From contig QJNS01000752.1 of NCBI GenBank assembly GCA_004154925.1, forward strand, positions 496,001 to 560,000: a stretch of 64,000 nucleotides of DNA, in the 5' to 3' direction. This DNA comes from Monosporascus cannonballus (lineage: Eukaryota; Ascomycota; Sordariomycetes; Xylariales). The translations under genes and the position numbers were made by a program. Shown here piece by piece: positions 1-11,876 of the stretch; the stretch's first letter is position 1; each line of letters begins with the position of its first letter. A model generated the notes under the pieces. That model was not told the DNA's origin, did no database searches, and saw only the letters and a list, made by a program, of their open reading frames with translations.

Positions 1-2
1 GT

Positions 3-416
3 GGTGTTGGCAGTGGTGATAGTAAGCCGGCGGCGACGGTGGCCTACTCGCCCGCTACTATGGTGGATACGGACGCCGATACGGACCCGGGTGGAGATGT
101 CTGGGGGCGGACCGGGAAAGCGAATGAGAGAGCGAAGGAGGGAAGGACAGGGGAGGAGCAAGGAAAGGGCGGAGGGGCCGTCGACGGGCCGGCGAGGTCG
201 AGGCCGACTGCCGTCTCGGTGCTGAGGAGGGCGCAGAGGGCACAGAAGGGGGAAAAGGCGCAAAAGACGGAGAAGATGCAAGCGAGGGCGAGGGTACGAA
301 GCTTTTGGGGGATGAGGCGGTCGGGGAGCGAGGATGATGGCGTCAAGCCTGCTAAGGAAGGGGAAGAGCCGGGTGTTGAGGTCAGAGTCCCAGGCGCGTT
401 TGTTGATGAGGGCTGA
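3..416 (+). CDS. 3' end of an unrecognised protein gene (partial, 5' end outside window)
   Basis: One frame is open from base 3 to a TGA at 414-416, giving at least 137 residues of a C-terminal region that must begin upstream of the window. The peptide is hydrophilic, rich in Gly, Arg, Lys and Glu (for example KANERAKEGRTGEEQGKGGG) and ends GAFVDEG. I see no catalytic motif or membrane segment. Such tails are common in ascomycete signalling and transport proteins, so no function is offered. Both other forward frames and the reverse strand are also open here because the region is GC-rich, so the frame choice rests on the stop position and on continuity with the window edge. It could be non-coding. 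Confidence 0.4.
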   Translation, partial: GVGSGDSKPAATVAYSPATMVDTDADTDPGGDVWGRTGKANERAKEGRTGEEQGKGGGAVDGPARSRPTAVSVLRRAQRAQKGEKAQKTEKMQARARVRSFWGMRRSGSEDDGVKPAKEGEEPGVEVRVPGAFVDEG

Positions 417-3311
417 ACGGGGCTGTCGGTTCCTCCCCACGCAGGGCTATCGAGAGAGAAGAAATAGTAATAATTCTATTAGCGAGATGGTATCGTTTAA
501 AATACATCAATTTTCTCAAGCTCGTCTATCCTGCTCGCCCAATCTTTGGGTCGAATGCCCGTCTTTCGAGACGAGAAGACTCTGGGCTCTTATGGCGAGA
601 CAAGCGTACCTATTGATGTTGGCAAACCATGGTTACTTCCGTTGGCAATCAGTACGAGGACAATCGGAATCGAAACCCATTATACCAGGACATACGATTA
701 TTGTCTCCGCTCGAGGGATACGGGGTTTGCTGATGGGCAACATGTATGACACCATTCCGTAGCTCAGCCTAAGGTGTGCCTGAAGTCGCAGTCTGCCTCT
801 TCCCTGAGATTCTTGGCGAACTACAGCCCAATAAGGCTGACGAAACCAAGCCGCTAAACTAAGTACGATAGTTATTCAATAGTGACAAGACAGGCATGAG
901 TCGGGAGGCATAATAATAGCATATTGGATATGCACGACAACAGGTCAGTGGTTGGCTGATCTAACCACAACGAGCCACGCCTCGGGCTGGCAGCCCAGAT
1001 GGAGGGTCTCTTCGCCGGTAACTAAGTACATCGGATAGAAAAGCACTGAACGAACTGGTCAAATCGTTTGCCCTGAATTTCAAGCGCGTCTGAGGAATTG
1101 GTTGCGATCCTTTGCAGCAATAACACAACAACGATAACAGGAACAGTAACCTCCGCCGGAACACGGCCGTCTCCATGGCCTTTTAAACCCGCGTCAGCGG
1201 GCGAATCTATCAGCCCTGGGCCTGGGTGCCTTGTCGGATGGACGCGTTTATCCGGCCGACAGGATATCCTGCTCTGAGGAGACATCCTGCACGGGGACAT
1301 ACCAAGGTTCCCTCGACAAGGGACCGTCTCGCGCAAATTGTGGCGGTACGGCCACGTCGACTCGCCCCTCTCTTCGACGAATGCGACCCGCCGCCTACCG
1401 AACTTGATTTAAAGCACTGCTCGGCTCGCAGTCTATGGGGTCCCCACAGCGTCGTGTCATGAGAGTTCCAGTTATATCATGGCAGGCAAAGCCGGTTTGA
1501 CATTCGCATAGTGGCTGAGAAGGCGCGGACACTTTCTTACCGTCTCCGCGCCAGGCCGGCATCGTGCCCCAATTTGAGACACTCGTCTGCGCGCGGCGGA
1601 CGTTGGAGTGATGCGGCTGAGAGCCATTACTGCAATATGCCCCTCAGTTGTCGCCCTCGATGCGGTCGTGTCGGCAGCGACCCGCTTACGGCACTCGTCA
1701 CCGTAAACTGCCCTCATGTCTACTTCGCATGTTCGAGGCCTTGCCGGTGCTGGGTACCAGGTCGCGTTCTGGCTCGCGCTTCGTAGTAAGACGCTTGTCT
1801 TATAGGAAGGTCATTTCCCGTGGCTATCGTGTCTATTTGCCATTGATGAGACACGATGGGGGTTTCTTGGTGACGCTTCGAGACATGCCCAATAAGTGCC
1901 TGTCTCGGTTTCCATTCAAATCCCAAAGGGATTGCGATCATCATACCACGGCTGCCGCTCACCACGGCCATGATGTTCAATGGCTCAGCGGAGGGGAATG
2001 TATCTCACTTATGAACGCGAAAAGCGTGGACCCCTGCGCTGGATCTACGCGTGGAGACATGACCATCTCCCGTCCCACCACTAATAATAACGAAAGGGTC
2101 GCAAACGCGACAAATACGTAGACCCCTCTGTGGCTCTGGCGCTGTTCAACTCGACACTGAGCATCCCACCCCTCCTTGTGCAGTCTTGGCCGGGATTCCT
2201 GACGCGACCATTGGTGGGAGGGATGACGGGCATTGTGCAGATTCTGAGGCAACGCGCCGAGAGACGCCTCGTTAAACGCCGATCTAGCAACCGGCAAATC
2301 AAGCTTCAATTTTGAAGCTGCATTGAGAGGGATTCCTGGATTTCTAGATGCACTTTGGCAAATGTAGGTAGGTGAAGATGTACGCAAGGAACGCTAATGC
2401 CGCCCAAGACGTTAAATTGGTCTCACCCTCCAATGATTCCCCTGGATGTTCCCGATACGGTTGTTTCTACTCTGCGCTGGCTTCAGCACTTCTCCACCCC
2501 CTACCTGCCAGGGACCCCCCCTTTTTGTTTCTGATTGGTAGATCGCGGGTAGGTACACCAACACGCACGCGTCCGTTCCACGATCGGGACGAACCAGCGG
2601 TCTCTAATTAACACCTCTGCAACCCGAAAACCTGCCTGTTTTATCTCCGAATCTGTTAGCACCAATTCCTTCCCAACTCGCCCATCCTCCCTCCCATTAT
2701 CTGCTTTAACCTGCCGCCGTCCGTCTCGTCCAGTCACATCTCGTCGTTCCCTCCTGTGCCCTTGTTTCCGATCAGCTCCCTCCGGCTAATGCTGAGCGCT
2801 TCCTGAGTCTGCCTTACGTGCTAAATCCCGACGTGCAGAATTCAAGACCGTCTTCCTCTCGTTTTGGTCTTGGGCCTCTTAATCCGCGACTACCCTGCAT
2901 TACGATACGGACGGGATCTACCTCTCCCTGGCGGCGCGCGGCACTCTATCTGGGCTATTGCAATAAGACCTGACAATTCCCACATTCACACCCTTTCGCC
3001 ACTTTGCTTCCACTCTCACCCCAAACTGCCCCAGATATCAGATTGATTGCATCTCCAAACGCACTTGTGAGGCTGAATTACAAAAACATACACATTAGAA
3101 TAGTGGATCGACAACAATCACCACCATCTTCACCCACGTGTCGAATTGAGTTTCGAGGGTTGTCGGAGCTTGAGTTACAAGCTCCATCAAATTGAATTGG
3201 GCCGAGTCGAATCAGATTGCAGTGGATTTGCCAACAGTGGCTGGCCGGAATCTCAATCGAGCATCAGTGGATTTTCCTCGGCCGACGTCGGCGGTAGCAG
3301 CACGATCCAAA
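417..3311. other. Intergenic region, no supported gene; promoter of the 3312 gene at its right end
   Basis: No frame gives a convincing protein over these 2.9 kb; the open frames of 60-157 codons on both strands lack protein-like composition and splice context. The last 700 bases (about 2,600-3,311) are rich in C/T runs and CAxC motifs, as in many ascomycete promoters and 5' leaders, and probably hold the promoter and leader of the downstream gene. A hydrophobic stretch can be read on the minus strand near 2,050-2,110 but nothing around it supports a gene. Confidence 0.5.
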
Positions 3312-4764
3312 ATGGCTGCCATCACTCGTCAACCATTTGCTCCTCTAAACGAGTCTCGTTTGCAGACATTGACCAGTTTGAAGAATAGACAGAATTGTGA
3401 GTTGGCGCAATCCACCGCCCAAGCGCAACCCTGCACCACCTTGAACCACATCAGCAGCTAGTGCCGCATCCCACTTTCACTACGGCCCAGCTCTTCCCGC
3501 TCAACAAGTGAATATATACAAGTGATATATACCCTCGAAACGTGAAACATAGAATACTACACAAGATACCCTGCAACTGACTTGAGAGGTTGTGTTGCAC
3601 CTTACTAAACTATGTGCAGCAATACCCACCTCGTCTCCTGGAAAGCGCAAGGCTTCTGATATTGTGGACACGGATGATTCTGAGAATGTCGACCCGGCCT
3701 TCTTTTCTAAGCGCTCCAAGGGCACAGACTGCTTCTTATCCAAGGATTCGTCGATCAAGCCATCATCCTTCACCCTCACCAAGTCGGCCAGCACCAGTGA
3801 TGTCTCATTAACTATTACACCAGATGCAGCGGCGGTTCCTCGCCCGCGGTCCTACATAAATCCCAAATCTCCCGCCTCCAAGATCAACATCAGCGCCGCT
3901 AGGTCTGCTCCTCTCTCAGCGCCAGCCGGTCGATCACCGACCCGAGGCAAGCGCTCAGGAATCCTCTCATCTCGCCGCCGTACTGGTGGGGCCGTTCGTG
4001 TCGACCCTCCAGCATTCAGCCGCTCTAGCAGGTCAACGGCTCCGTTCTCGCTTGATGCAGCTCTCAAGGGCACGATCCCGAGCTATGCTCGGCGTAATGC
4101 CTCTTCATCCCCATCTTCTACCAGCTCCGCAACCTCCAGCAGTCTTCACGAACTCGGGACGAAGACGTCCTGGGACTTCGTGATCCACGAGGACAGCCCG
4201 GAGCAGGAGATGACGAACCTGCTGCAGCACAGCACCTGCGTCCTGGACATCAGCTCGGATGAGGAGACTGAGAGCCGACGGCAGCGAGAGCGCGCCGAGG
4301 GCAAGGAAAACGTGCCGCCCGCCGACGATATTTCGCAGACCTCGCGGCCGCGGGCCGCCAGACTGGCAGCAGCGGCCGGGCCGGACGACATGATCGTCGA
4401 GAAGGAGCGGAGCCCGCTCGGCGAGATGGACGTCAAAGAGTACTACTCCGAGGGGTGCGACGAGACGTCAATATTTATCGTCCCCGGCGACGAGGACGAG
4501 GCCCCCCAGCAACAGCAGCTGCAACAAATTGCAAACGGCGAACTGGGATCCGCTTCCGAGTTAACACTGGTTCCTGAAGCTGCCTCTCCCGATGACCCCG
4601 TCGTTGAGGGAAGCACCAAGACGGCGGAAGAGCTAATGCAGGAGAGCGCGGAGCCCGCCCCATGTGCCGTAGTTCTGGAACCCATGGAAGGCACCGGCGA
4701 GAGCTTCGAGGTCTGGGAGAGCGGGAGCGCGAAAGACGAGGCGGAGACCGCGTGCTGCTGCTAA
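3312..4764 (+). CDS. Conserved-looking KEN-box protein of unknown function, candidate cell-cycle-regulated nuclear protein
   Basis: Two exons, 3312-3396 and 3620-4764, give 409 residues. The donor is GTGAGT at 3397, a branch-like TTACTAAAC lies near 3602, and the acceptor is TGTGCAG ending at 3619; the junction codon becomes Ser and frame is kept. The N-terminus begins MAAITRQPFAPLNESRLQTL. The rest is low in hydrophobicity and rich in Ser, Pro and Arg, with an ordered-looking acidic core around residues 200-250 (TSWDFVIHEDSPEQE, then STCVLDISSDEE). A KEN box lies at 257-259 (GKENVPP), followed by RSPLGEM, which fits a destruction-box pattern (RxxL). No enzyme domain is visible. The motifs suggest turnover by the anaphase-promoting complex, but this is inferred from short motifs only. 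The start is chosen because the short first exon splices in frame and sits in a good AAAATGG context. Confidence 0.78.
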
Positions 4765-5660
4765 AAGTGATCGATCGTAAATGACGATGGTGACGACCCG
4801 TTACGTGATCATGATCCGCCTGATTGGAGCCTTGTGCCCCAATCGCCTAATGGATGGTTACGAGTATAATGGAAGCGTGGATGGTGTTCGGTATTGGAGT
4901 TCCTCTTTACCCGGTCTTATGCAGGTCCTGGCGGGTCGGTTTGGAAGGTTCTTGTTGAAGCTTTTATTTTTGGACTGGCTGTTTATATCGCTTCTGTCCG
5001 GCTTATTGTATATATGGGGCTCTAGGCGTCCGGTATTGTCTCAAGTTGCGTTTAATCCACCAATTGCTTTTCTGCTTCGATCAAAACCCCTATTCACTCT
5101 TCGGGACTGCATGTGCTATGAAATTCTAACTTTGATCTACTGCAGCTGGGCGACTCGGCCCCTTCCCGCTCAACAGCATTGGGTCTAACGATAGGTACCT
5201 GCCGTATTTCGCCGGGCGCTTGGTGATGCCCAATGAATCGTGGGGCAGCAGCATCCCCTGGGTACATGATAGTTCAACCTCGCATTGGCCCCTTCGCCTG
5301 CGCCTGATGCCCGGTACGCACTAACTTACGCTCACGTGACCCCGCTCTTAAACGCGGCTGCTAAATCGCGTTATGTCGTCCCACTTCGTGGCGCCGTGAC
5401 TGCACCTTAATACAGACGACCATTAATATACCCTCTCAACCCCTCCAAGAGAACGGCCTATAATATCTGCTTCCATCCGAGTAAAAGCGGTATAACTCCT
5501 AATCTTTTAACGGCTGGCACCAGGAATCACTCACACGGCTCTCTGCTTTAATACAGACTATATCCATATCAGTCCATCCCGCCCGGCTTTTAGCCCGTTT
5601 AGAATACGGGCATCGGCATCCAGTCTCTCCTTTCGGGGTTGCAGTAGTACGGGGGCGGGA
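4765..5660. other. Intergenic: 3' region of the KEN-box gene and promoter region of the thymidylate kinase gene
   Basis: A 135-codon open frame at 4781-5188 starts 17 bases after the previous stop but encodes no recognisable motif and is probably 3' UTR. The remaining sequence to 5660 most likely carries the thymidylate kinase promoter. No terminator or repeat was recognised. Confidence 0.5.
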
Positions 5661-7223
5661 ATGGCGTCGATCAACGACCTCGCCACCGCGGCCACCATAG
5701 CGTCAGAGGCCGTGGCCCTGCAGAACTCGCCATCACCCGCACAACACCCGCCGCCACAGCCGCAGCCGCAGCCAGTGCCAGAGGGTAGCAGTAGCGAGCA
5801 GACGCAGACGCAGGGCTCCCCTCCGCCAGCGCCCAAGACGCCCACGGCCGCATCGCCCACCCTCAGAGCGGCCACGCCACCAGCAGCGCCGGCATCTGAG
5901 AAAACCTTGACATCTCCAGCTGTAACTGTGAACGCGGACGTGAAGCCGGACGCGGATGCCGGCACGGAAGCCGTGCTAGCGGCGCCGCAGGTCTCACCGC
6001 AAGCCCCAACGCAGCCCCAGATCCCTGCTGTGGCATCATCGCCCTCGTCCCCGTCGCCAGCGGCGGCGGACAAGGGCGCGGCCGATGATGCGGTCGACGG
6101 CATGGACGGCGTAGAGGAGACGGGGCCGGGCAGCGTCGACCGCGAGAGGGAGAGGGCGAAGGGGAAGGCGCAGCTGCAGGAGATCAGGAGGAAACCGCCT
6201 GTACGCGGCGCCTTCATCGTCTTCGAGGGCATGGACCGCGCCGGCAAGACGACGCAGGCGAAGCTGCTGCAGGTGCGGTGCATCGAGAGCGGGCGGGAGG
6301 TCCGGTTCATGCGGTTCCCCGGTGAGTCGACTCGCATATGCCTGTGGATGTTACTGCGTAGTCTATTGGCTAATGGTAAACGATAAAGATAGGACCACGC
6401 CCATCGGTCAGATGATCGATTCGTATCTCAGGGGCCAGTCCGAGGTCGAGGACCACGTGATTCATCTGCTGTTCAGCGCCAATAGGTGGGAGGCAGTGTA
6501 CGTCTAATTCCATTGACCCCTTTTCCAACGCCCCTTCACCCTTTTTCCTTCAGTCTGCCATTACCACACTATCCCCCATCTGTCTCCCATTTTGCTTATA
6601 CTCAACCCCCAACCACCAGGAACAAGATCAAGGCGGAGCTCGCGGCGGGCCACACTGTCATCTGCGACCGCTTCTACCACAGCGGCATCGTGTACAGCGC
6701 GGCGAAGCAGCTGCCCTCGCTCTCGCTGTCGTGGGCCAAGGCGCCAGAAGTGGGGCTCCCCCGGCCCGACGTCGTCCTCTTCCTCGACCTCGAGGAGGCC
6801 GTCGCGCGCCGTCGCGGCGGCTGGGGTGGCGAGGTCTACGAGAAGGGCGAGATGCAGCGCCGCGTGCGCGAGCTCTTCTGGGGCCTCAGCATGGGCGACC
6901 TGGGCTCATCTTCGTCCGGCAACGGCAGTAGCGGTGGGAATGGTGGCGGTGGCGGTGGTAAGAACACCAAAGGCCCTTCTAGCAGCAGGAGGGAGAGCAA
7001 CGCCAACGCCGCCGCCGGCGGTGGCGTCGGCGGCGTCGGCGGCGTCGGCGAGGAGGACGGCGAGGAGGACGGCGAGTTCAGGCAGGAGGAGGAGGATATC
7101 CAGATCGTGGACGCCGATATGGGCGTCGAGGAGCTGTCCGGGAAGGTCTGGGAGGTCGTGCTGCCGAGGCTCGAGGCCGTCGAGAGGGGCGAGGTCGGGA
7201 GCACGGTTCGGACTGTGCGGTGA
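5661..7223 (+). CDS. CDC8: Thymidylate kinase (dTMP kinase) with long N-terminal extension
   Basis: The enzyme phosphorylates dTMP to dTDP with ATP, an essential step in dTTP synthesis. Three exons, 5661-6321, 6389-6497 and 6620-7223, give 457 residues; both introns have good donors (GTGAGT, GTACGT) and the joins restore family signatures. The P-loop FEGMDRAGKTTQ is at 188-199, FPDRTTPIG spans the first junction, FSANRWE precedes the second, and the DRFYHSG motif is at 273-279. The LID region reads RGGWGGEVYEKGEMQRR. Family members are usually about 210-220 residues. Here the first roughly 180 residues are an Ala/Pro/Gln-rich low-complexity extension and residues about 351-411 are a Gly/Ser/Glu-rich insert. 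The extension may be a targeting region, or translation may start at a later Met such as that near 6102. The kinase call is firm; the start is less so. Confidence 0.9.
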
Positions 7224-8478
7224 CGTGTTTCTAGGTGATCGAAGTTTCGCAACTTCGACGATGAACACCGTGGTGGTTGGTGACTTCAGACCCTAGAACT
7301 ACGCTGGGGGGTGCTTTATAGCAGTATGTCCCGATATGAACTAGTCGGGCTGTTCTAGAAGTCTACCGGTTAATGCGACTGTATGGTTTCTTAGAACCTT
7401 TGATATCATACACCACTAACGTTATTCTATCCGGCCCTGCCTAAAGCATCCGTGTGGCCTGGGAGGCTCCTTGTAGTAATCCGTCTACCCTTATTCCACT
7501 GGACTAAGCAAGCTCCGCGCGGAGGACTCGTGCGTCGGCCGCCAGATCCACGGTGCCCGACTATCAAAGAACTGTAGTCTTTCTGATTTCACTGAGAATA
7601 ACGGCTCATGTCCCCTTAACCCGGGAATCGATATTAGATAGACCCAAGGAGATGCGCTAGTAAAGGCCGCCAGATGGTTAAAACGAAAATTGAAGTACAT
7701 ATGGTAAAGAAATAAAATTTGGGAGATGTCGAAAGATACATCGAATTGGGGTGTAGGATTACCTGAGTGACCAGCCTAGAATGCCCGGGAATTACGCAAG
7801 TTTATATCCTTAGGAAGGTGAGTCTTCTCACCCCTATTCTAACCCCTATTCTAACAAAGCCTCTGGCAAATACCTACTTTTGCTAATATGGGCTAAAGAC
7901 TACCGTATAACGAAACCATAATAAGAATGTCTTAGCCGTAAAATAAAGTCGCAACTGATTCTCCTCATTTGTACCACATACCCGGCGATAGCGATCGGAA
8001 AACTGATATTTTTATAATTGCCACAATCTAGCTCTTGATTCCCGCCGTGCATAGTATTTTCCCTTTCGTAACTGATATTATTCGGGCCCCAAGCATCCCC
8101 CATGACCGGGGAGCTCAATTGTGGGGGCTTGATTGGTATGGGGGAAGTCTCCCGGTTCAGTTCGCTTATGCATGTAGCCCAGCGATGGAGATGCCAAATC
8201 GGTAATCGAATGAATCACACAGCGCGCGACACGGCAAAGAGCGTCGTTGGAAAGTCGTAGATCAGCTTGCTCTCTCCTTCCCGCAATTACCATGATGTCT
8301 ACTTTAGGACATGATAAAATATAAGACACATGCTACTGCGAACCACGCAGGCATCTACTAAAAGTCCCCCGGTGTGGACAACTCCAACATGCGTCGGGGA
8401 GAGTGACGCTGGCCCCAATTTCGAATGGTCTGTGTACATGTGATTGCTGTCCAGACTTTACCCCGAACCATTTGATTA
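7224..8478. other. Intergenic, nothing recognised
   Basis: About 1.25 kb of moderately AT-rich sequence between the thymidylate kinase gene and the J-domain pseudogene. A short direct duplication, CCCCTATTCTAA, occurs twice in tandem near 7831-7855. No coding, RNA or mobile-element signature was recognised. Confidence 0.5.
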
Positions 8479-8514
8479 TTGATTATATCGAGCGTAGAAC
8501 GGAATCATAGCCCT

Positions 8515-9654
8515 CTTCGAATCACCGATGATCAATATGCAGTACTCGGGGTGGCCAGCAGAGTCCTCGCTGAGACGCTGGAGCCAGCTTGGAAGCAACT
8601 CGCAAAACTCAATAATCCTGACAAGAACTTGAGAAACCCAAATGCAACAGCAGAGTTCCGGCTGGTACGCATTCGCTCTCGCCCGGAGGGTAAAGTAACG
8701 AGCAAGGAGCGAGGCTAGAAATGTCAAGCTCCAAGCCGCCCATTCCAGCTTAAGCGATCCGATCGAGCGGCGACGATATGGCCTCCAGTACGCCTCTTAA
8801 CTCCATACCGATTCGGCAAGTCCGAAAAACCACGGCCAGGTGTCAGCCAAGAAGCGGGCTGAGGAACAATCTACTAGGAAATCGGAAATGGAAGAACGGT
8901 TGAAATACTTGGGGAGGAAGAGAGAAGCCGAGGAGGCTACCCTTTTCGAGACGGGGTGGCGTCTCGAGCGCCCCCAGGAAGGGGTTAGGAAGGTAGAGGA
9001 AGTACTCAAAATGGCCAAAGAACAGATCCCGAAGAGCACTTGGTCAGGTTACTTCAACTCCTTCGTGACTGGGAAGCCCCAAGAAACGGGAAAGCGGAAA
9101 AAGAACGGCAACGATTGGATCAGCCTGCCGCCCAGAGGGTCAAGCAGAAACACATGGAACAGTTGATATTAACGTACAGGGACTCGAGGCGTCACTCCGA
9201 GCCATCGAGAGCGGGATCGGAGGAATCAAGCGTGACATTGACCGCGAGAAGGCGAAGGACAAGGAGACTAGGAGCAAAGAAGAATGGATGAAATAAACCA
9301 AAGAAACGCTCACATGAGGAGCCGAACAGCAGATATGCCAAAGTAAGCAAGAACGTAGAGCTGCGGAAGAGAGGCCAAGGCGTGCGGCAGGGGTTTTTGA
9401 GGCCCAGCGGCAAGATCAAGAAGCAGAAGCAAAGCGACGGGCAGAGACTCCGGATGATATATTTAGACTTGGGCGCCGGGGGAGGGTCGTCGGGGACTTG
9501 TAAGCGCCGGACCTGGTGGAGCAATATCGACAGCCGCCACATGTGTTCCCGCTGTTCGGCCTTGACTACCCAGTTCGCTTTCCAACGCCCAAGGTGCAAC
9601 AAAGTGCCATGTGCTCCTTGTAGGAAAATACTCCGAGGCGAGAAGAACTCGTAG
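8515..9654 (+). pseudogene. Decayed J-domain (DnaJ-like) protein gene with coiled coil and C-terminal Cys motif
   Basis: Pieces in shifting frames line up as one ancestral gene. Around 8526-8670 reads DDQYAVLGVASR, then AWKQLAKLNNPDKNLRNP and NATAEF, the pattern of J-domain helices with the HPD signature changed to NPD. About 8840-9120 gives a charged coiled coil (KKRAEEQSTRKSEMEERLKY) and then STWSGYFNSFVTGKP. A further Arg/Glu/Lys-rich piece in another frame ends KSKEEWMK with a stop near 9295. The C-terminal piece 9490-9653 has CSRCSALTTQF and RCNKVPCAPC, a CxxC-type zinc-binding motif. J-domain proteins stimulate Hsp70 ATPase through HPD; its loss together with several frame breaks argues for a dead gene. 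An alternative is a gene with many introns, but splice sites that would repair all breaks were not found. Confidence 0.72.
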
Positions 9655-10535
9655 GACTAGCATATATGTAGCTTGGAAAACAGACAAACTGCGAATTCGG
9701 AAGGGTATTTACAAGGCTCGACACCCCTTTACCGTCTTTGAACCTGTGTTATACCATAATAGGGTCCCATTACCGCCCTTAAAACACACTGAAGTCAGTT
9801 TAAAAGACATTATTGAGCTTTCGGAAGGTTACTGGCTCCCAGGAATGATAGCATTGGTACAGGTTGGCCTGCTCTCGAACTGTAAGGGCCTGTCAAAGAT
9901 AGGTTAAATGTCGGTTAGATTCGATATTAAGCGACGATCCTGTGGGATAGTAATGGTGTACAGGATGTTGTATTCAAGAAGGTCTAATAATGAGGTTCCC
10001 GACAGTCAGATTTATGTACTTCGCATTGCGTAACCTATTGTCACAAGCTGTGAGGTTGCGAACTCCACGACTACATATACACCAGGTATGGGTCGTATAG
10101 TTACTCCTATTCGAGCCCCCCTTCCCAACTGGATCGGCCAGTAAACCGGTTGGCAAGGGAACTGCCGTATGATGACTGCTAAAGGCACACAAAACCCGTT
10201 GAATTCATAATGGGATCAGCTGTAGTATTTGCCCTCGACCATATGGCGTCATCTGAGGAATGAGATTGGTTTAGTCTCCAAAATTATCGTAAAGGGCAAG
10301 ATAGCGGTTTATACTCTTGCATAGGAGCATTCCGACGAACAACTAAACTTCAATGAGTAGTGTAAAGCGTTCCTGGGTCACCGGATGTGTAATCACCTAC
10401 TGGAAGGTCAACGCGAGAAAGACCTGCGGCTGTCCTAGCGATGGAAGACACCTAACAGTATACCGAGGACGGCGTGGAAGCCGAGCTATGCATTGCTCAT
10501 CTTAGACTAGCAAAAATGCTAAGACCAAGCAGAAG
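9655..10535. other. Intergenic, nothing recognised
   Basis: A 98-codon open frame (9611-9907) overlaps the end of the J-domain pseudogene and has no motif. The rest shows no gene, RNA or repeat that I can support. Confidence 0.45.
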
Positions 10536-11472
10536 TTAAGAATAATAAGGATATCTTCGTGGATTACCGGACCTCGCCGGACCGTTATAAGCACGAGCGG
10601 CGTCTTCCCGGTCTACGGTCGTAACACCATAGTCTGGCAATGCTCTATCCTCCAATACCCTAAGCTCACCGGGTCGGTAATGCCGATGTTCTGAGTTGAA
10701 ACATTGACCGATGAACACCTCGTCACCCTGAAATACGACATGGCCAATGTCCACTAGAGCGATGCGCACTGCCTCATAGCCGGGCGTGATGAACTGCTTG
10801 TATCCCATGTCCAAATGGTCCCTATGTCGGCTTAGTGCGCGAGGGAGTGTGTTTAGCCTCCCGTACCGATTCCACGTGCGGCAATTCTGGCAGTACTGGT
10901 CCGTGCCGTTCTCGTATCCGGGCACATAATCTCGGTATTTACTCTCGGTTACTAGATAGAAGTCATGAATCTTAGCATATCTTCAATCAACGGTTACTCA
11001 GGAAGGCAACTTACCGATATCGAAGGCCCAGCGGGAATCTCCCTCGAGGCACGGACTACCGGGAGCGTATATTAGTCGGTCCCATAGCCGAAGCCATGTC
11101 TGGCTTGCTGTGTCATAGGTAACCTCCCCTAGGGACGGATACGCTGGTTCAACATGGAGCCTATATCCACCCCAATAGATATGGAAGGGCTGACTGCAGA
11201 CCTCCCTCGTGAGTTTCAGATACCTCTGCCCTCTGAAAAGCCGTGCTTGCAACCAATGACGAAAATCTTTATGGCGGCTTGACGCCGATGAGTATCCCCC
11301 ATGTTGATGATAGGCTAGCTGGTGATAACAAGAATGTCACAAGGTGATTCTCGTAAATTCGTGGGTGTGGTATGGTCGTTTAGGCAGCGGGGAGAAATTG
11401 AGAGAATAGCACATGAAACAAGTGATCCCGGGTTGCAACTGCGGCTTCCTCAAATACTTCCTGTGCTTCCAT
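10536..11472 (-). CDS. Hypothetical protein, unrecognised family
   Basis: A three-exon model on the minus strand, 11472-11413, 11318-11015 and 10951-10536, gives 259 residues in frame. The last intron is well supported (donor GTAAGT after 11015, branch-like TGCTAAG, acceptor CTATCTAG before 10951). The first intron (donor GTGCTA, acceptor CACCAG) is tentative, so the first 20 residues (MEAQEVFEEAAVATRD...) are uncertain. The protein is soluble and aromatic-rich, with YHQHGGYSSASS, RHKDFRHWL and HIYWGGYRLHVEP in the N-terminal half, a CxxC (YCQNC) near the middle and a basic, Tyr-rich end (RRYPYYS). No signal peptide or membrane segment is seen. I do not recognise the family. It is convergent with nothing close and lies upstream of the phosphatase 3' end. 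Confidence 0.5.
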
Positions 11473-11876
11473 TGTTGAATCACTAGCAGGAGCCGCATGA
11501 CCAACGCGCTATGTGTTATTCAGTGCCAACGTTAGTGTTAATAGGTGCCAACGACATAAAGGTAACAATCACGCAGTGATAGATGTTGGAAACGGTAGGT
11601 TAGACCGATTCATCCTTTGTTCTTCGGATGATAACCATACCAACTGAATGAACCCAAAGTGAAGGGTGCTAGAGGCCTCAATTAGGCAGAGAGGGGAGAC
11701 GGGTTCCAACCCACCTTCTTAAGAAGAAAAGGTAAAGAAAGTGGGCCAAATACCACATAGAGAGGCCCTGGAAGTTCACCGTTGCATCTCGTTGGTGCAT
11801 GCAGTAGGAAATGGGTGAATCCGACACTTTATATAGCTTTCTCATATGTACATCTGGCTAACCTAAGAGCCCGGTG
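11473..11876. other. Intergenic between the hypothetical gene and the metallophosphatase gene
   Basis: About 400 bases containing the promoter of the minus-strand gene at 11472 and the 3' flank of the phosphatase gene. A TATATAGC stretch near 11,831 is not in a useful position for either gene. No other feature was recognised. Confidence 0.45.

Noticed and set aside
1977..2387. Minus-strand frame with a hydrophobic segment, possible membrane protein
   Set aside because: Only one short hydrophobic run, no splice partners and no plausible start context.
4781..5188. 135-codon open frame downstream of the KEN-box gene
   Set aside because: No motif, no splice context, starts just after the upstream stop; probably 3' UTR.
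5558..6337. Long minus-strand frame opposite the thymidylate kinase gene
   Set aside because: It is the reverse shadow of the Ala/Pro-rich, GC-rich first exon and lacks motifs.
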